The notes under the pieces were generated by a model. That model was not told the origin of the DNA. It ran no database searches and worked only from the letters and a program-made list of their open reading frames with translations. Source: a bacterium (GTDB lineage Bacteria; Actinomycetota; Acidimicrobiia; Acidimicrobiales; CATQHL01). From it: DNA of 5,113 nucleotides. The stretch is from NCBI GenBank assembly GCA_028819945.1, contig JAPPKQ010000342.1, positions 1 through 5,113 on the forward strand, given 5' to 3'. This document shows positions 1-5,113 of the stretch, piece by piece. How positions within the stretch are numbered: the stretch's first letter is position 1; the number at the start of each line of letters is the position of its first letter. The position numbers and the translations under genes were made by a program.

Positions 1-426
1 CTGCTGGCGTCGTGGATCCGCCGCCTGCGCCCGGCGGTGGTGCTGGGCCACGACCCCTGGAAGCGCTACCGGATCCATCCCGATCACCGCCAGGCGGGCC
101 TGCTGGTCACCGGGGCCATCGTGGCCGCCCGTGATCCCCACTTCTTCGGTGAGCAGAACCTGCCGGCGCACCGTCCCGAGCACCTGCTGCTCTTCGAGGC
201 CGACGAGCCCGACCACTACGAGGACGCAGCGGGATGGGCGGAGGCCAAGGTCGCCGCCCTCGAGGCGCACGAGAGCCAGTTCGAGTCGACCATGGGGATC
301 GACGCCGCCGACGACGGGACCCAGCGAGCGGCGTTCGCTCAGCGGATCCGCCGCGAACTCGCCGAGGCCGGCGAGCCGGCCGGTCTGCCCGAGGCCGAGG
401 CGTTCAAACTGCTGAGCGACCTCTGA
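1..426 (+). CDS. PIG-L (LmbE-type) deacetylase, C-terminal part, 5' end outside window
   Basis: The frame is open from the first base and ends at TGA 424-426, giving 141 residues. PIG-L/LmbE proteins are zinc-dependent N-deacetylases acting on GlcNAc-type substrates; in actinobacteria they include MshB and Mca of mycothiol metabolism. The diagnostic HPDH motif is at fragment residues 26-29, just after GHDPW. In MshB the last His of this motif binds zinc and the first stabilises the transition state. The following segment (AARDPHFFGEQ, then a HRPEHLLLFEADEP stretch and a HESQF motif) matches the usual actinobacterial PIG-L C-terminal half. The N-terminal AHPDDE metal motif must lie upstream and cannot be checked. 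The family call is firm. Whether it is MshB, Mca or another deacetylase cannot be told from this half. It converges on the ABC permease gene. Confidence 0.9.
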   Translation: MLASWIRRLRPAVVLGHDPWKRYRIHPDHRQAGLLVTGAIVAARDPHFFGEQNLPAHRPEHLLLFEADEPDHYEDAAGWAEAKVAALEAHESQFESTMGIDAADDGTQRAAFAQRIRRELAEAGEPAGLPEAEAFKLLSDL

Positions 427-568
427 GCGCCGGCCGCATGGTGCGCCGGCAGGCGCAGACCCGTCCGCCGGCCGATGGATTCCATCCTCCGCCGGAATGA
501 CGACGCGCCGGCCGGCGTCGGCAGTCGAGGCGCGAGCGCAGTTCGCCCCCTGCCGCCCGTGCTTTCTC
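427..568. other. Convergent intergenic region with GC-rich hairpins
   Basis: This 142-nt gap separates the ends of two convergent genes. It has no convincing coding frame. It holds several short inverted repeats: GCCGGC at 429-434 pairing with 445-450, a GATGGA/TCCATC palindrome at 474-486, an ATTCC/GGAAT pair at 479-498, and a CGACGC/GCGTCG stem at 501-520. None is followed by a T-run on either strand, so a classical intrinsic terminator is not visible. A hairpin-only or Rho-dependent end for both transcripts is the likely reading. Confidence 0.4.
501..520. terminator. GC-rich hairpin, possible bidirectional terminator
   Basis: CGACGC (501-506) is perfectly complementary to GCGTCG (515-520), with an 8-nt loop. 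It sits between two convergent stop codons, where a shared terminator is expected. There is no T-tract on either side. In a sequence this GC-rich such stems arise easily by chance, so the call is weak. Confidence 0.25.
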
Positions 569-1417
569 TCAGGCCTCCTGCTTGGCGCGCCGACCGGTCG
601 CCACGCGGGGCATCCAGTCGAAGAAGCGCCACGCCAGCAGTGCGCCGCCCACGCCCCAGGCGACCATGATGGCCAGGTCGGCGCCCCGCCAGCCCGGCGC
701 CGCCACCGCCGGGTGGAAGGCCGCCGAGAACGCCCGGCTGAAGTGCTTCAGAGGCAGCACGTCGCCCAGGATCCGCAGCCAGTCGGGCGGGTTCTCGGCC
801 GGCACGAAGACGTCGGACACGAACGCCATCGGCAGGATCACACCGTTGGCCAGCGCAGGGGCGGTGTTGCCGCTGGGCGCGAACGCCGCCAGCGCCAGCC
901 CCAACCCGGCGAAGGACAGGGTGCCCACGAGGAACGACACGACGGCTGCGGGGATCTTGGCGGCGGCGATGCCGACATCGAAGAACAGCACGCCGACCAC
1001 GAACATGATGAGGGTGCCGAGCAGGGCTATCCACGCCGAGGACACGACGGCACCGCCCAGGAACGCCGAGGGCGGCAACGGGGTTCCCCTGATCCGCTTC
1101 AGGAAGCCGAACTGGCGCTGGAAGGCGAGCGTGATCCCCACGTTCAGCAGCGCCGCGTTAGCCGCCGTAAAGGCCGCCAGGCCCGGCGTGTAGAACTGCG
1201 CGGCGGGCACCGGCCCGAAGCCCACGTCGATGTCCCAGGTGAACAGCGAGCCGAACAGCACCAGCATGATCAACGGCAGCCCCAGGGTGAAGAACACCGG
1301 CACTGGGTTGCGCCAGAACGTGCGGTTCTGGCCGCGCATGCTCGTCCAGGCGAGGCGCCCCCAGGACGGCCATGCGCCGCCGTCGACGGTCGTGGCGCCG
1401 GCGCGGCTAGTCCGCAT
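569..1417 (-). CDS. ABC-2 type exporter permease (DrrB-like)
   Basis: A 282-residue integral membrane subunit of an ABC exporter. It should form the transmembrane channel and pair with the ATPase encoded just upstream. About six hydrophobic segments are visible, near residues 39-60, 75-98, 120-146, 154-180, 185-204 and 246-264, after a short cytoplasmic N-terminus. The ABC-2 signatures are present: a basic FLKRIRGTPLPPSAFLGG coupling segment around 105-122, and a Pro-rich region with PMAFVSDVFVP around 196-206 followed by LPLKHFSRAF near 221-230. Length is typical for the DrrB/ABC-2 family. The ATG start overlaps the end of the ATPase gene by 11 nt, with GGGGA about 8 nt upstream, which implies translational coupling. 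The substrate cannot be read from sequence; relatives export drugs, lipids or polysaccharides. Confidence 0.93.
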   Translation of the reverse strand: MRTSRAGATTVDGGAWPSWGRLAWTSMRGQNRTFWRNPVPVFFTLGLPLIMLVLFGSLFTWDIDVGFGPVPAAQFYTPGLAAFTAANAALLNVGITLAFQRQFGFLKRIRGTPLPPSAFLGGAVVSSAWIALLGTLIMFVVGVLFFDVGIAAAKIPAAVVSFLVGTLSFAGLGLALAAFAPSGNTAPALANGVILPMAFVSDVFVPAENPPDWLRILGDVLPLKHFSRAFSAAFHPAVAAPGWRGADLAIMVAWGVGGALLAWRFFDWMPRVATGRRAKQEA

Positions 1418-2348
1418 CGTCGAGTTCCCCGCCGGTCCCGATGAGCTGCAGGTAGGCGTCCTCGAGGCCCGGCGGGTTGACCGTCAGCTCTGCCAGCTCG
1501 ATCCCCCGCGCCACGGCCCAGCCCGCCAACTCGGCCAGCAGGGCGGTGGGGCGCTCCGTGCTCAGGGCCGCGACACCTTCGGAGACCTCGACCGCCGCGG
1601 CCACGAGCGCCGGGAGATCGGCACTGCAGGCACCGTCCGGCAACCGGAAGCGAACAGTCGACTTCTCGCTCCCCAGCAGTTGCGAAGGCGCGGCGCAGGC
1701 CACGATCCGCCCGCCCATCAGCACCGCCACCCGGTCGGCCAGGTACTCGGCCTCCTCCATGTAGTGCGTGGTCAGGATGATGGTCCGACCGAGGCTTCGC
1801 AGATCCTTGACCATCTCCCAGGCGGCCCGCCGCGCCTCGGGATCGAAGCCGGTCGTGGGCTCGTCCAGGAAGATCAGGTCGGGGTCGCCGATGAGCCCCA
1901 GCGCCATGTCGACGCGCCGCTGCTGGCCGCCCGAGAGGGTCTTCAGCCGGACGTTCTGCTTGCCGGTCAGCCCGACCATCTCGATCACCTCGTCGCGGTC
2001 GCGGGGATGCCGGTAGGCCGCTCCGAAGGAGTCCAACGCCTCAGCGACGGTGACATCCGACGTGTCGATCGTGGCCTCCTGCAGGACGATCCCGACGCGG
2101 TCCCGGAACTCCCTGCCGGCCACCGCGGGGTCGAAGCCCAGCACCGACACGTCGCCCGAATCAGCGCTGCGGTGTCCCTCCAGGATCTCCACGGTCGTGG
2201 ACTTGCCGGCGCCGTTCGGGCCCAGCAGGGCGAACACCTCGCCCGACGCCACCTCGAAGGAGATGCCGCGCACCGCCTGCACGGGGCCGTAGCTCTTGAT
2301 CAAGCCCCGCACGGCGACGGCAGGCGTGGTTGGGGAGGAGTCGCTCAC
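1407..2348 (-). CDS. ABC exporter ATP-binding protein (DrrA-like)
   Basis: A 313-residue nucleotide-binding subunit that would power the adjacent ABC-2 permease. All catalytic motifs are intact: Walker A GPNGAGKST at residues 43-51, Q-loop Gln90, signature LSGGQ at 138-142, Walker B LIFLDE at 158-163, the D-loop region GFD at 167-169, and the switch His195 in TTHYMEE. The C-terminal 90 or so residues form the accessory domain usual in DrrA/CcmA-type exporters, ending in a typical LEDAYLQL segment. The start is GTG at 2348, chosen because a GCGGAG Shine-Dalgarno lies 8 nt upstream and the N-terminus then matches the family length. It begins 4 nt after the membrane-protein stop and overlaps the permease start by 11 nt, so the three genes form one operon. 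Active export is near certain; the substrate is unknown. Confidence 0.97.
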   Translation of the reverse strand: MSDSSPTTPAVAVRGLIKSYGPVQAVRGISFEVASGEVFALLGPNGAGKSTTVEILEGHRSADSGDVSVLGFDPAVAGREFRDRVGIVLQEATIDTSDVTVAEALDSFGAAYRHPRDRDEVIEMVGLTGKQNVRLKTLSGGQQRRVDMALGLIGDPDLIFLDEPTTGFDPEARRAAWEMVKDLRSLGRTIILTTHYMEEAEYLADRVAVLMGGRIVACAAPSQLLGSEKSTVRFRLPDGACSADLPALVAAAVEVSEGVAALSTERPTALLAELAGWAVARGIELAELTVNPPGLEDAYLQLIGTGGELDDAD

Positions 2349-2352
2349 GCCG

Positions 2353-3156
2353 CTAGCTCCGCTTACGGGTGGCGGTGCGCGCCTCGGCCTGCTGCTCCAA
2401 GAAGGCCATGATGCCCGGGAAACCGGGGATCCGGCCGAGGCGGCGGGACAGGAAGCTCAGGCTCAGGGCCGTGAAGGCCACGTAGAGCGGCCAGTTGATG
2501 AGGTAGCGGAAGAGCACGTACTCGTCGGGGTCGGTGACGCCCAGGAACCAGATGTCGAAGCCGGCCGCCAGCCCCAGCAGCACGCCGAAGGCCACGACGA
2601 TGCGGTCGACGGCCGAGCAGTACGCCTCGTGAGACCGGACGGCGGACGGAAGGCCCAGAGAGCGCGCCACGAGTTCGGCGGCGGGGTTGCGCTCCAGCGC
2701 CGCCGAGAGGCGGAAGGTGCGCGCCACGAGTCGGGCGCCGGGGTTGCGCTTCAGCTTCGGCGATGCCCAGAGCACGAGTGCCGCGGCGATGGCGAACTTG
2801 TAGCCGATGCCGATGCCGAAGTAGATGTCGTCGTCGTCGGTGATGATCCCGACGACGCCGCGAACGATGACGCACACCGTCACGAGCGGGAGCAGCTTGC
2901 CCACCCCGACGCCGTGGCGCACCCGCAGGAATCCGGACAGCACCGAGACGAGCGTGATGGCCCCGATCGCCGGGCCCAGACCCCAGAAACGGAACATCAC
3001 CACGAACGCCACGACGGCCAGCAACGTGTCGAAGCCGACCCACCATGGCGCGGTGACGGCGTCGTCGCCGTCGCCGGCCACCCACTCGCCGGGGATCGGT
3101 TGGACCTCGGAATCCTCGGACTCGGGTGCGCCGCGTGGCGCCTCGCCCGGCGTCAT
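2353..3156 (-). CDS. Polytopic membrane protein, first gene of the ABC exporter operon (DUF3159/VC0807-like, tentative)
   Basis: A 267-residue protein of unknown function. It has an acidic, Pro-rich cytoplasmic-type N-terminus (about residues 1-36), then about six hydrophobic segments near 42-58, 60-77, 87-106, 111-131, 184-203 and 215-236, and a basic tail (TATRKRS). Segments 3 and 4 are joined by a four-Asp run (TDDDDIYFG, 107-114). The layout resembles actinobacterial DUF3159/septation-protein-A-like and VC0807-type proteins: VRG...D..YF.G, then a K/R-N-P..LVAR segment after helix 4. I cannot confirm the family. Residues 135-152 and 154-171 are a tandem copy of one segment (LKRNPGARLVAR then LERNPAAELVAR) in the loop between helices 4 and 5. 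The ATG is well defined: an in-frame TAG at 3169-3171 lies just upstream, and AGGGGGG precedes the ATG by 7 nt. The ATPase starts 4 nt after its stop, so a role with the exporter is inferred. Confidence 0.85.
   Translation of the reverse strand: MTPGEAPRGAPESEDSEVQPIPGEWVAGDGDDAVTAPWWVGFDTLLAVVAFVVMFRFWGLGPAIGAITLVSVLSGFLRVRHGVGVGKLLPLVTVCVIVRGVVGIITDDDDIYFGIGIGYKFAIAAALVLWASPKLKRNPGARLVARTFRLSAALERNPAAELVARSLGLPSAVRSHEAYCSAVDRIVVAFGVLLGLAAGFDIWFLGVTDPDEYVLFRYLINWPLYVAFTALSLSFLSRRLGRIPGFPGIMAFLEQQAEARTATRKRS
2357..2362 (-). promoter_or_regulatory. Ribosome binding site of the ABC ATPase gene
   Basis: Read on the minus strand this is GCGGAG, 8 nt before the GTG start at 2348. It lies inside the last codons of the upstream membrane-protein gene. 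It decides the non-ATG start and supports coupled translation. Confidence 0.6.
2662..2755 (-). repeat. Imperfect tandem duplication, 57-nt period, inside the membrane-protein gene
   Basis: The 37-nt stretch 2662-2698 recurs at 2719-2755 with four mismatches (33 of 37 identical). The offset is 57 nt, exactly 19 codons, so the reading frame is kept. It encodes two successive copies of an L(K/E)RNP(G/A)A.LVAR segment. Identity at third codon positions as well as in protein points to a DNA-level duplication rather than convergence. Confidence 0.85.
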
Positions 3157-3301
3157 CGGGCCGCCCCCCTACCGGCCGCTTCGGCGCGGGCGTAGAGACG
3201 GGCCGCCGGTGGGCGACGACGGTCCCTGCGGCGAACTCGCGCCGGCGCAGCCACCTGGCGCACCCCCCTCGCGGGATCCACGCTGCGGCAGTCCATCCAC
3301 C
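3157..3301. other. Intergenic gap upstream of the ABC operon
   Basis: This 145-nt stretch lies between the stop of the isomerase-family gene and the start of the operon, both on the minus strand. It may carry the operon promoter, but I see no convincing -35/-10 pair. There is also no strong terminator, so read-through from the isomerase-family gene is possible. A 47-codon open frame on the minus strand (3296 down to 3153) is discussed under findings and is not called as a gene. Confidence 0.4.
3164..3170 (-). promoter_or_regulatory. Ribosome binding site of the membrane-protein gene
   Basis: On the minus strand this reads AGGGGGG, 7 nt before the ATG at 3156. It overlaps the in-frame TAG (3169-3171), so it fixes the start of the first operon gene. 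Confidence 0.55.
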
Positions 3302-4036
3302 TCAGCGGCCCAGAGCCGTCCAAGCGGCCAGCACACCGACGTCGCCGAAGACTTCCACGTCGTCTGGCTCGATCCGTCGCCAGAGCACCAGGTCGAGCTG
3401 CTCGCCGGTGCCGCGCACGGCGACGTCGCCGCGGGCGTGGATCCGCTCGACCTCCAGGCGGCCCCCGGAGATCCGGCAGAGCCACTCGCCCGCCCCGTCG
3501 GTGCGATGCAGGTGCAGGGTGCCTTCCGGCAACGCCTCCGCCGCCGATCCGACCTGGAACGGCAGGATGACCTCCACCAGCTCGTCCACGCCGTCGGCCG
3601 CCAAGTCGCTGTCGAGGGGCCCGGGCTCCCCCACCGCGTTCTCGGCGTCCCAGCGGTGGATCAGGGTCTCTTGCGCCATTCGCCTCTGCCAGAACGCCGC
3701 GCTGTTGACGCCCGCCCAGCCCCACACCTCCTCGGCCGGGTCGATGCCCCGCAGCGCCGCCAGCACCCTGGCGTGGGCGTCGCCGAACCACTCCACGACC
3801 GCCTCGCCGCGCGGCGGGCGCGGCACGTCCTCCCGGTTCAGCATGGTCGCCGAGCGCGCTTCGACGTGCTCGCTGACCCAGTTGTAGACCCATCCGAGGT
3901 GACCCACGAGCCTGTCCAGGCTCCAGCGCGGGCAGCTGGGGACCGGGGCGTCCAGGTTGCCGGAGGCGGCGACCGCGGCGACCGCGGCGCCATCGCGCTC
4001 GGTGGCGGCGACATAGGCGTCGGCGTCGAAGCTCAT
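3302..4036 (-). CDS. Maleylpyruvate isomerase family, probably mycothiol-dependent, enzyme
   Basis: A 244-residue cytosolic enzyme of the MDMPI/DinB-like superfamily, where actinobacteria use mycothiol as the thiol cofactor. The N-terminal metal-binding domain covers roughly residues 1-140: a CPRWSLDRLVGHLGWVYNW segment at 35-53 and RRMAQETLIHRWDAE at 118-132. His46, Glu123 and His127 correspond by position and spacing to the zinc triad His52/Glu144/His148 of the Corynebacterium glutamicum maleylpyruvate isomerase, so the metal site looks intact. The C-terminal MDMPI_C domain (about 165-244) shows HLHRTDGAGEW, GDVAVRGTGEQLDLVLWRR and EVFGDVGVLAAW. Family members range from true isomerases to mycothiol S-transferases, and there is no gentisate-pathway gene nearby, so the actual reaction is unknown. 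The ATG at 4036 gives the family's normal N-terminus; the frame stays open further upstream but that part has no family similarity. No good Shine-Dalgarno precedes it, so a leaderless transcript is possible. Confidence 0.93.
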   Translation of the reverse strand: MSFDADAYVAATERDGAAVAAVAASGNLDAPVPSCPRWSLDRLVGHLGWVYNWVSEHVEARSATMLNREDVPRPPRGEAVVEWFGDAHARVLAALRGIDPAEEVWGWAGVNSAAFWQRRMAQETLIHRWDAENAVGEPGPLDSDLAADGVDELVEVILPFQVGSAAEALPEGTLHLHRTDGAGEWLCRISGGRLEVERIHARGDVAVRGTGEQLDLVLWRRIEPDDVEVFGDVGVLAAWTALGR

Positions 4037-4129
4037 CGGCCAAGTCTCGCCCACCGGCGCTGCATTCGCACACCGGCGGCGCCCGCCCCGACCCGGGCGC
4101 GCCGAGGAGGGAGGGGGACGCCGCGGGCG

Positions 4130-4165
4130 GAGTCCGGATCGATTACGCCGGCGAGAGCCGGACTC
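4130..4165. promoter_or_regulatory. 8-bp inverted repeat between divergent genes, possible operator
   Basis: GAGTCCGG (4130-4137) and CCGGACTC (4158-4165) are perfect inverse copies separated by 20 nt, within the 250-nt region between divergent starts. The arm centres are 28 bp apart, so they lie roughly on one DNA face. This could be a regulator site for either gene, or a chance stem in GC-rich DNA. Confidence 0.3.
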
Positions 4166-4255
4166 ACCGCCGGCGGCGCCCTCCCGGAGCCGGGCGCGAA
4201 GGCGCGGGCAGACGCCGGCTACAGGCCGCGGCGGGACGTTGTGGCTATAGGGTTG

Positions 4256-4276
4256 CTGGAGCGGCGCTGGCTCCAG
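4256..4276 (+). promoter_or_regulatory. Stem-loop running into the Shine-Dalgarno of the CopD-like gene
   Basis: CTGGAGC (4256-4262) pairs perfectly with GCTCCAG (4270-4276) around a 7-nt loop. The last two bases of the stem are the first two of the AGGAGG Shine-Dalgarno. Such a hairpin could modulate initiation or protect the 5' end of the mRNA. A TATAGG hexamer at 4246-4251 is a possible -10, without a recognisable -35. Confidence 0.4.
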
Positions 4277-4280
4277 GAGG
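4275..4280 (+). promoter_or_regulatory. Strong ribosome binding site of the CopD-like gene
   Basis: AGGAGG, continuing as AGGAGGTGG, is a near-perfect anti-16S match 6 nt before the ATG at 4287. It fixes the start codon and is the strongest Shine-Dalgarno in the window. Confidence 0.85.
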
Positions 4281-4286
4281 TGGACG

Positions 4287-4751
4287 ATGATCAGAGACTT
4301 CGCGCTCGACCTCGACGCCTTGCGCAGCTTCCTCCATCTCGTGAGCGTCACGGTCTGGGTGGGCGGGCAGATCGTCGTGGCGGGACTGGTGCCGTTGCTG
4401 CGCAAGATCGACCGCTCCGCAGGCCCGGTTCCCGAAGGCGAGATGAGCATCACGCAGAAGGCGGCGCACCGCTTCGGAAAGATCTCCTGGCCGTTCTTCG
4501 CTCTGGCCATCGTCACCGGCCTCTGGAGTCTCGGCGAGGTCGTCGCCGACGACGAGTGGACCGCGAGCACCGGACTCTGGAAGACGCTGTTCTTCGTGAA
4601 GATCGCCCTCGTGGCGGCCTCGGGCGTGGGCGCCTGGTTGCACGGACGGGCGCAACGGGCGCCGGAGCGGGCGCTGTTCGCCAGCGTCGCCTCCCTGACG
4701 GCCCTCGCCGCCCTGCTCGTCGCCGCGGGCTTCAACTCCGTCGCCGGCTAG
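4287..4751 (+). CDS. CopD-like four-helix membrane protein
   Basis: A 154-residue integral membrane protein with four hydrophobic segments, near residues 12-36, 66-84, 97-118 and 129-148. The first helix carries FLHLVSVTVWVGG, the hallmark of CopD-domain and related small membrane proteins; its His17 is the position often thought to bind heme or copper. The second helix begins HRFGKISWPFFALAIVTGLW, also typical, and Lys105 starts the VKIALV part of helix 3. No signal peptide is needed beyond helix 1. CopD proteins are linked to copper uptake, but many actinobacterial relatives are of unproven function and no copper gene is adjacent, so no metal role is claimed. The gene is divergent from the isomerase-family gene. 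The next gene follows after 69 nt on the same strand, with a hairpin in between. Confidence 0.8.
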   Translation: MIRDFALDLDALRSFLHLVSVTVWVGGQIVVAGLVPLLRKIDRSAGPVPEGEMSITQKAAHRFGKISWPFFALAIVTGLWSLGEVVADDEWTASTGLWKTLFFVKIALVAASGVGAWLHGRAQRAPERALFASVASLTALAALLVAAGFNSVAG

Positions 4752-4769
4752 TTAGGATTCGGGGGAAGG

Positions 4770-4798
4770 GTGCGTGCCGTGACGGCTGTCGCACGCAC
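4770..4798 (+). terminator. Perfect 8-bp stem-loop between the CopD-like and RCC1 genes
   Basis: GTGCGTGC (4770-4777) pairs exactly with GCACGCAC (4791-4798). The 13-nt loop can form a further GAC/GTC mini-stem with a GGCT tetraloop. It begins 19 nt after the CopD-like stop, a normal place for a terminator, but only two T residues follow. U-poor hairpin terminators are known in actinobacteria. It may instead be a leader hairpin of the RCC1 gene. Confidence 0.4.
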
Positions 4799-4804
4799 TT
4801 CTCC

Positions 4805-4812
4805 GGAAGGGA
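4805..4812 (+). promoter_or_regulatory. Probable ribosome binding site of the RCC1-repeat gene
   Basis: GGAAGGGA lies 8 nt before the ATG at 4821. A similar GGGGGAAGGG (4761-4770) lies 8 nt before an in-frame GTG at 4779, which is the rival start. CTTC (4798-4801) can pair with GAAG (4806-4809), partly covering this site. Confidence 0.45.
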
Positions 4813-4820
4813 CGGTAGGA

Positions 4821-5113
4821 ATGTTCTCTGGATCGACGGGCTGCTCGCGCGTTTCGCCTCTCCCGCCTAGAAAAGGCTTGACAACAAGACAGGGACACCC
4901 CCCGCGTTCGGGCCTTCCACGCCGTAGTCGAAGCGCGGCCGCGCTACTGGCCGGGCTGGTCGTTGCCGCCGGGGTGCTGGTCTCCGCACCCACCGCCGGA
5001 CAGGAGGCCATAGACGACGACGGGCAGTACGACAAACTCAGCGTCGGCGACGACCACGCCTGCGCACTCACCACCGACGACACCATCACCTGCTGGGGCA
5101 ACAACTACTACGG
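4821..5113 (+). CDS. Exported RCC1-repeat protein, N-terminal part, 3' end outside window
   Basis: The frame runs from ATG 4821 off the right edge, giving 97 residues. An unusually long basic n-region (about 1-38, with Arg34-Arg35) leads into a hydrophobic core (SAAALLAGLVVAAGVLV, 38-54) and a SAPTA signal-peptidase-like site near 55-59. The mature part begins with an acidic linker and then the first RCC1-type repeat: LSVGDDHACALTTDDTITCWGNNYY, residues 73-97, with Cys81 and Cys91. Each repeat in such bacterial proteins is a blade of a beta-propeller, and the regularly spaced Cys pair suggests disulfides outside the cytoplasm. The domain call is firm; ligand and role are unknown. The start is uncertain: GTG 4779 adds 14 residues, while TTG 4878 would give a more normal signal length but has its A/G-rich element too close. 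The gene is in the same frame as the CopD-like gene, whose TAG is the upstream in-frame stop. Confidence 0.85.
   Translation, partial: MFSGSTGCSRVSPLPPRKGLTTRQGHPPRSGLPRRSRSAAALLAGLVVAAGVLVSAPTAGQEAIDDDGQYDKLSVGDDHACALTTDDTITCWGNNYY

Noticed and set aside
506..517. 12-bp palindrome CGCCGGCCGGCG
   Set aside because: It is low-complexity GC palindrome, frequent by chance at this base composition; the overlapping 501-520 stem is recorded instead.
1230..2411. A 393-codon open frame on the + strand opposite the ABC ATPase
   Set aside because: The ATPase on the other strand has every catalytic motif. This frame is low-complexity antisense sequence without motifs.
3971..3988. 9-bp tandem repeat GACCGCGGC x2
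   Set aside because: It encodes an Ala-Val-Ala-Ala run in a helix of the isomerase-family enzyme; short GC-rich codon repetition explains it.
4037..4735. N-terminal extension of the isomerase-family gene to a 477-residue protein
   Set aside because: The extension is antisense to the CopD-like gene with its strong Shine-Dalgarno, has no family similarity, and the ATG at 4036 gives the normal N-terminus.
2825..4870. A 681-codon open frame on the + strand crossing several genes
   Set aside because: It runs antisense to the membrane-protein and isomerase-family genes and out of frame with the CopD-like gene. It is Arg/Pro/Gly/His-rich with no domain, a typical artefact of GC-rich DNA.
4878..4883. 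TTGACA, a perfect -35 hexamer
   Set aside because: It lies inside the RCC1 coding sequence and no -10-like hexamer occurs 16-18 nt downstream.

Overview
The window is GC-rich throughout, with third codon positions almost all G or C. It looks like chromosomal DNA of a high-GC actinobacterium, most plausibly Acidimicrobiia or a relative. This rests on three things: a mycothiol-type maleylpyruvate isomerase family enzyme, a PIG-L deacetylase of the actinobacterial type, and a secreted Cys-paired RCC1-repeat protein of a style common in Acidimicrobiia. The lineage is an inference from protein character; there is no rRNA or marker gene here.

Layout, left to right. (1) 1-426, + strand: C-terminal part of a PIG-L/LmbE-type zinc deacetylase, cut by the window edge. 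(2) 427-568: a convergent intergenic gap with GC-rich hairpins. (3) 569-3156, - strand: a tight three-gene unit read right to left. It consists of a polytopic membrane protein of unassigned function, an ABC-2 exporter ATPase starting 4 nt after it, and an ABC-2 permease overlapping the ATPase by 11 nt. (4) 3157-3301: a 145-nt gap. (5) 3302-4036, - strand: a maleylpyruvate isomerase family, probably mycothiol-dependent, enzyme with an intact predicted metal triad. (6) 4037-4286: a divergent promoter region with an inverted repeat, and a hairpin running into a strong Shine-Dalgarno. (7) 4287-4751, + strand: a four-helix CopD-like membrane protein. (8) 4752-4820: a short spacer with a perfect 8-bp stem-loop. 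(9) 4821 to the end, + strand: the start of an exported RCC1-repeat protein, cut by the right edge.

The ATPase and permease form one efflux system of the DrrAB type, and the membrane protein co-translated ahead of them may belong to it. The deacetylase and isomerase-like enzyme both fit a mycothiol-using actinobacterium but are not in one transcription unit. I see no mobile element, CRISPR array, tRNA or rRNA. Nothing here clearly amounts to a new system. The most distinctive features are a recent-looking 19-codon tandem duplication in the membrane protein, and the hairpin/Shine-Dalgarno arrangements ahead of the two rightward genes.
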